Shown here: positions 7,792 to 8,148 of the stretch, one piece after another
Layout: each line of letters begins with the position of its first letter
Numbering within the stretch: position 1 is the stretch's first letter
From: Pseudomonadota bacterium
GTDB taxonomy: Bacteria; Pseudomonadota; Gammaproteobacteria; Burkholderiales; Burkholderiaceae_C
Direction of reading: 5' to 3'
DNA length: 8,148 nucleotides
NCBI GenBank assembly: GCA_023410975.1
Contig: JAEYPG010000190.1
Span: forward strand, 1 to 8,148
Position numbers and translations under genes: made by a program
Notes under the pieces: generated by a model
Seen by the model: only the letters and a program-made list of their open reading frames with translations
Database searches by the model: none
Told to the model about the DNA's origin: nothing

Positions 7792-8148
7792 TGCGCCGTC
7801 TCCGCCACGGCGGCCTGCGCCGGCTGCTGGGCAGGCTGCGGTTGCGGCGCCTTCTCGGCGGCCAGCAGCCGGTCGATGACGCGGCGCGACTGCACGCCAC
7901 CGGCGTCGATGTTGAGCATCAGCAGCTTGCGATCGGGCCAGGCGCTGAGGTTGGCCTGCTGGCGCTCCAGCATTTCCAGGTCCTCGGCGAACACCTTGCC
8001 CTGCCCTTCGCGGATCGCGACCGTCAGCGCCGGGTCCTGCGCCTTGAAGTTGCGCGCCATGCCCCAGAAGTAGTGGTGCGAGGTCTCGGTCTCGGGCGTG
8101 ATGAAGTCCACCACGATGGCGTAGACCTTCTTGTCCGCCGGCGCGTCA
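7788..8148 (-). CDS. VanA-like Rieske oxygenase alpha subunit, C-terminal part (cut by right window edge)
   Basis: The last 119 residues of a longer protein; the frame is open through base 8148 and no start codon is needed inside the window (a GTG at 8114 is internal). The visible part includes TPETETSHHYFWG, then ARNF, IREGQGKVFAEDLEMLE, QQANL, and LLMLNIDAGGVQSRRVIDRLLAAE, which is the C-terminal end of the catalytic domain of VanA-type oxygenases (vanillate O-demethylase and relatives, usually about 330-360 residues). The Rieske [2Fe-2S] domain and the mononuclear iron ligands lie outside the window, so activity and substrate cannot be judged. The protein ends with an added stretch of about 22 residues rich in Ala, Pro and Gln (KAPQPQPAQQPAQAAVAETAQ). 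It is the upstream partner of the reductase gene, joined by an ATGA overlap, so the two should be made in step. Confidence 0.9.
   Translation of the reverse strand, partial: DAPADKKVYAIVVDFITPETETSHHYFWGMARNFKAQDPALTVAIREGQGKVFAEDLEMLERQQANLSAWPDRKLLMLNIDAGGVQSRRVIDRLLAAEKAPQPQPAQQPAQAAVAETAQ

Noticed and set aside
6811..8073. Plus-strand open frame opposite the VanB-like reductase and VanA-like fragment
   Set aside because: Arg/His/Gln-rich antisense frame with no domain; the minus-strand genes carry complete flavin, NAD and iron-sulfur motifs.

Overview
The window is about 70% GC, densely packed and free of mobile elements. Its protein repertoire (CcoG, CidA/LrgA-LrgB, a MocR-type regulator, multiheme c-type cytochromes and a VanA/VanB-type Rieske oxygenase pair) suggests a respiratory, aromatic-degrading betaproteobacterium of the Burkholderiales, probably Comamonadaceae-like. 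That placement is inferred from gene content and base composition, not from a marker gene.

Layout. Left block (1-3084, minus strand): a four-gene run transcribed leftward from about position 3084. The order is an acyl-CoA-dehydrogenase-like protein, ccoG (polyferredoxin/copper reductase of cbb3 oxidase assembly), lrgA and lrgB, the last cut by the left edge. Each of the three junctions is a 4-base ATGA stop/start overlap, so the run is almost certainly one translationally coupled operon. Centre (3085-3304): a 220-base divergent intergenic region, visibly less GC-rich than its surroundings, with two inverted repeats that could be operators. Right of centre (3305-6762, plus strand): a MocR/GntR-type regulator with an aminotransferase domain, then after 18 bases a diheme c4-like cytochrome, then (ATGA overlap) a membrane-anchored triheme cytochrome. 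A 54-base convergent gap containing an 8-base-pair hairpin follows. Right block (6817-8148, minus strand): a PDR/VanB-family reductase, preceded in its operon (ATGA overlap) by the C-terminal part of a VanA-like Rieske oxygenase that runs off the right edge.

How the genes may work together. The two cytochromes look like the electron-transfer subunits of a periplasmic dehydrogenase whose catalytic subunit is not in the window; they could pass electrons to a high-affinity terminal oxidase. CcoG is needed for copper delivery to cbb3 oxidases, so both halves around the divergent region touch on respiration, but a direct functional link is inference. The MocR regulator sits where it could control the divergent operon, its own cytochrome operon, or both. 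The Rieske oxygenase/reductase pair is a separate catabolic unit, probably an O- or N-demethylase or ring hydroxylase of unknown substrate.

I did not find a clearly new defence, mobile or RNA-based system. The most unusual points are the company ccoG keeps, an acyl-CoA-dehydrogenase-like protein with no recognisable catalytic glutamate, and a triheme cytochrome whose first heme has Phe where related subunits can have Met.
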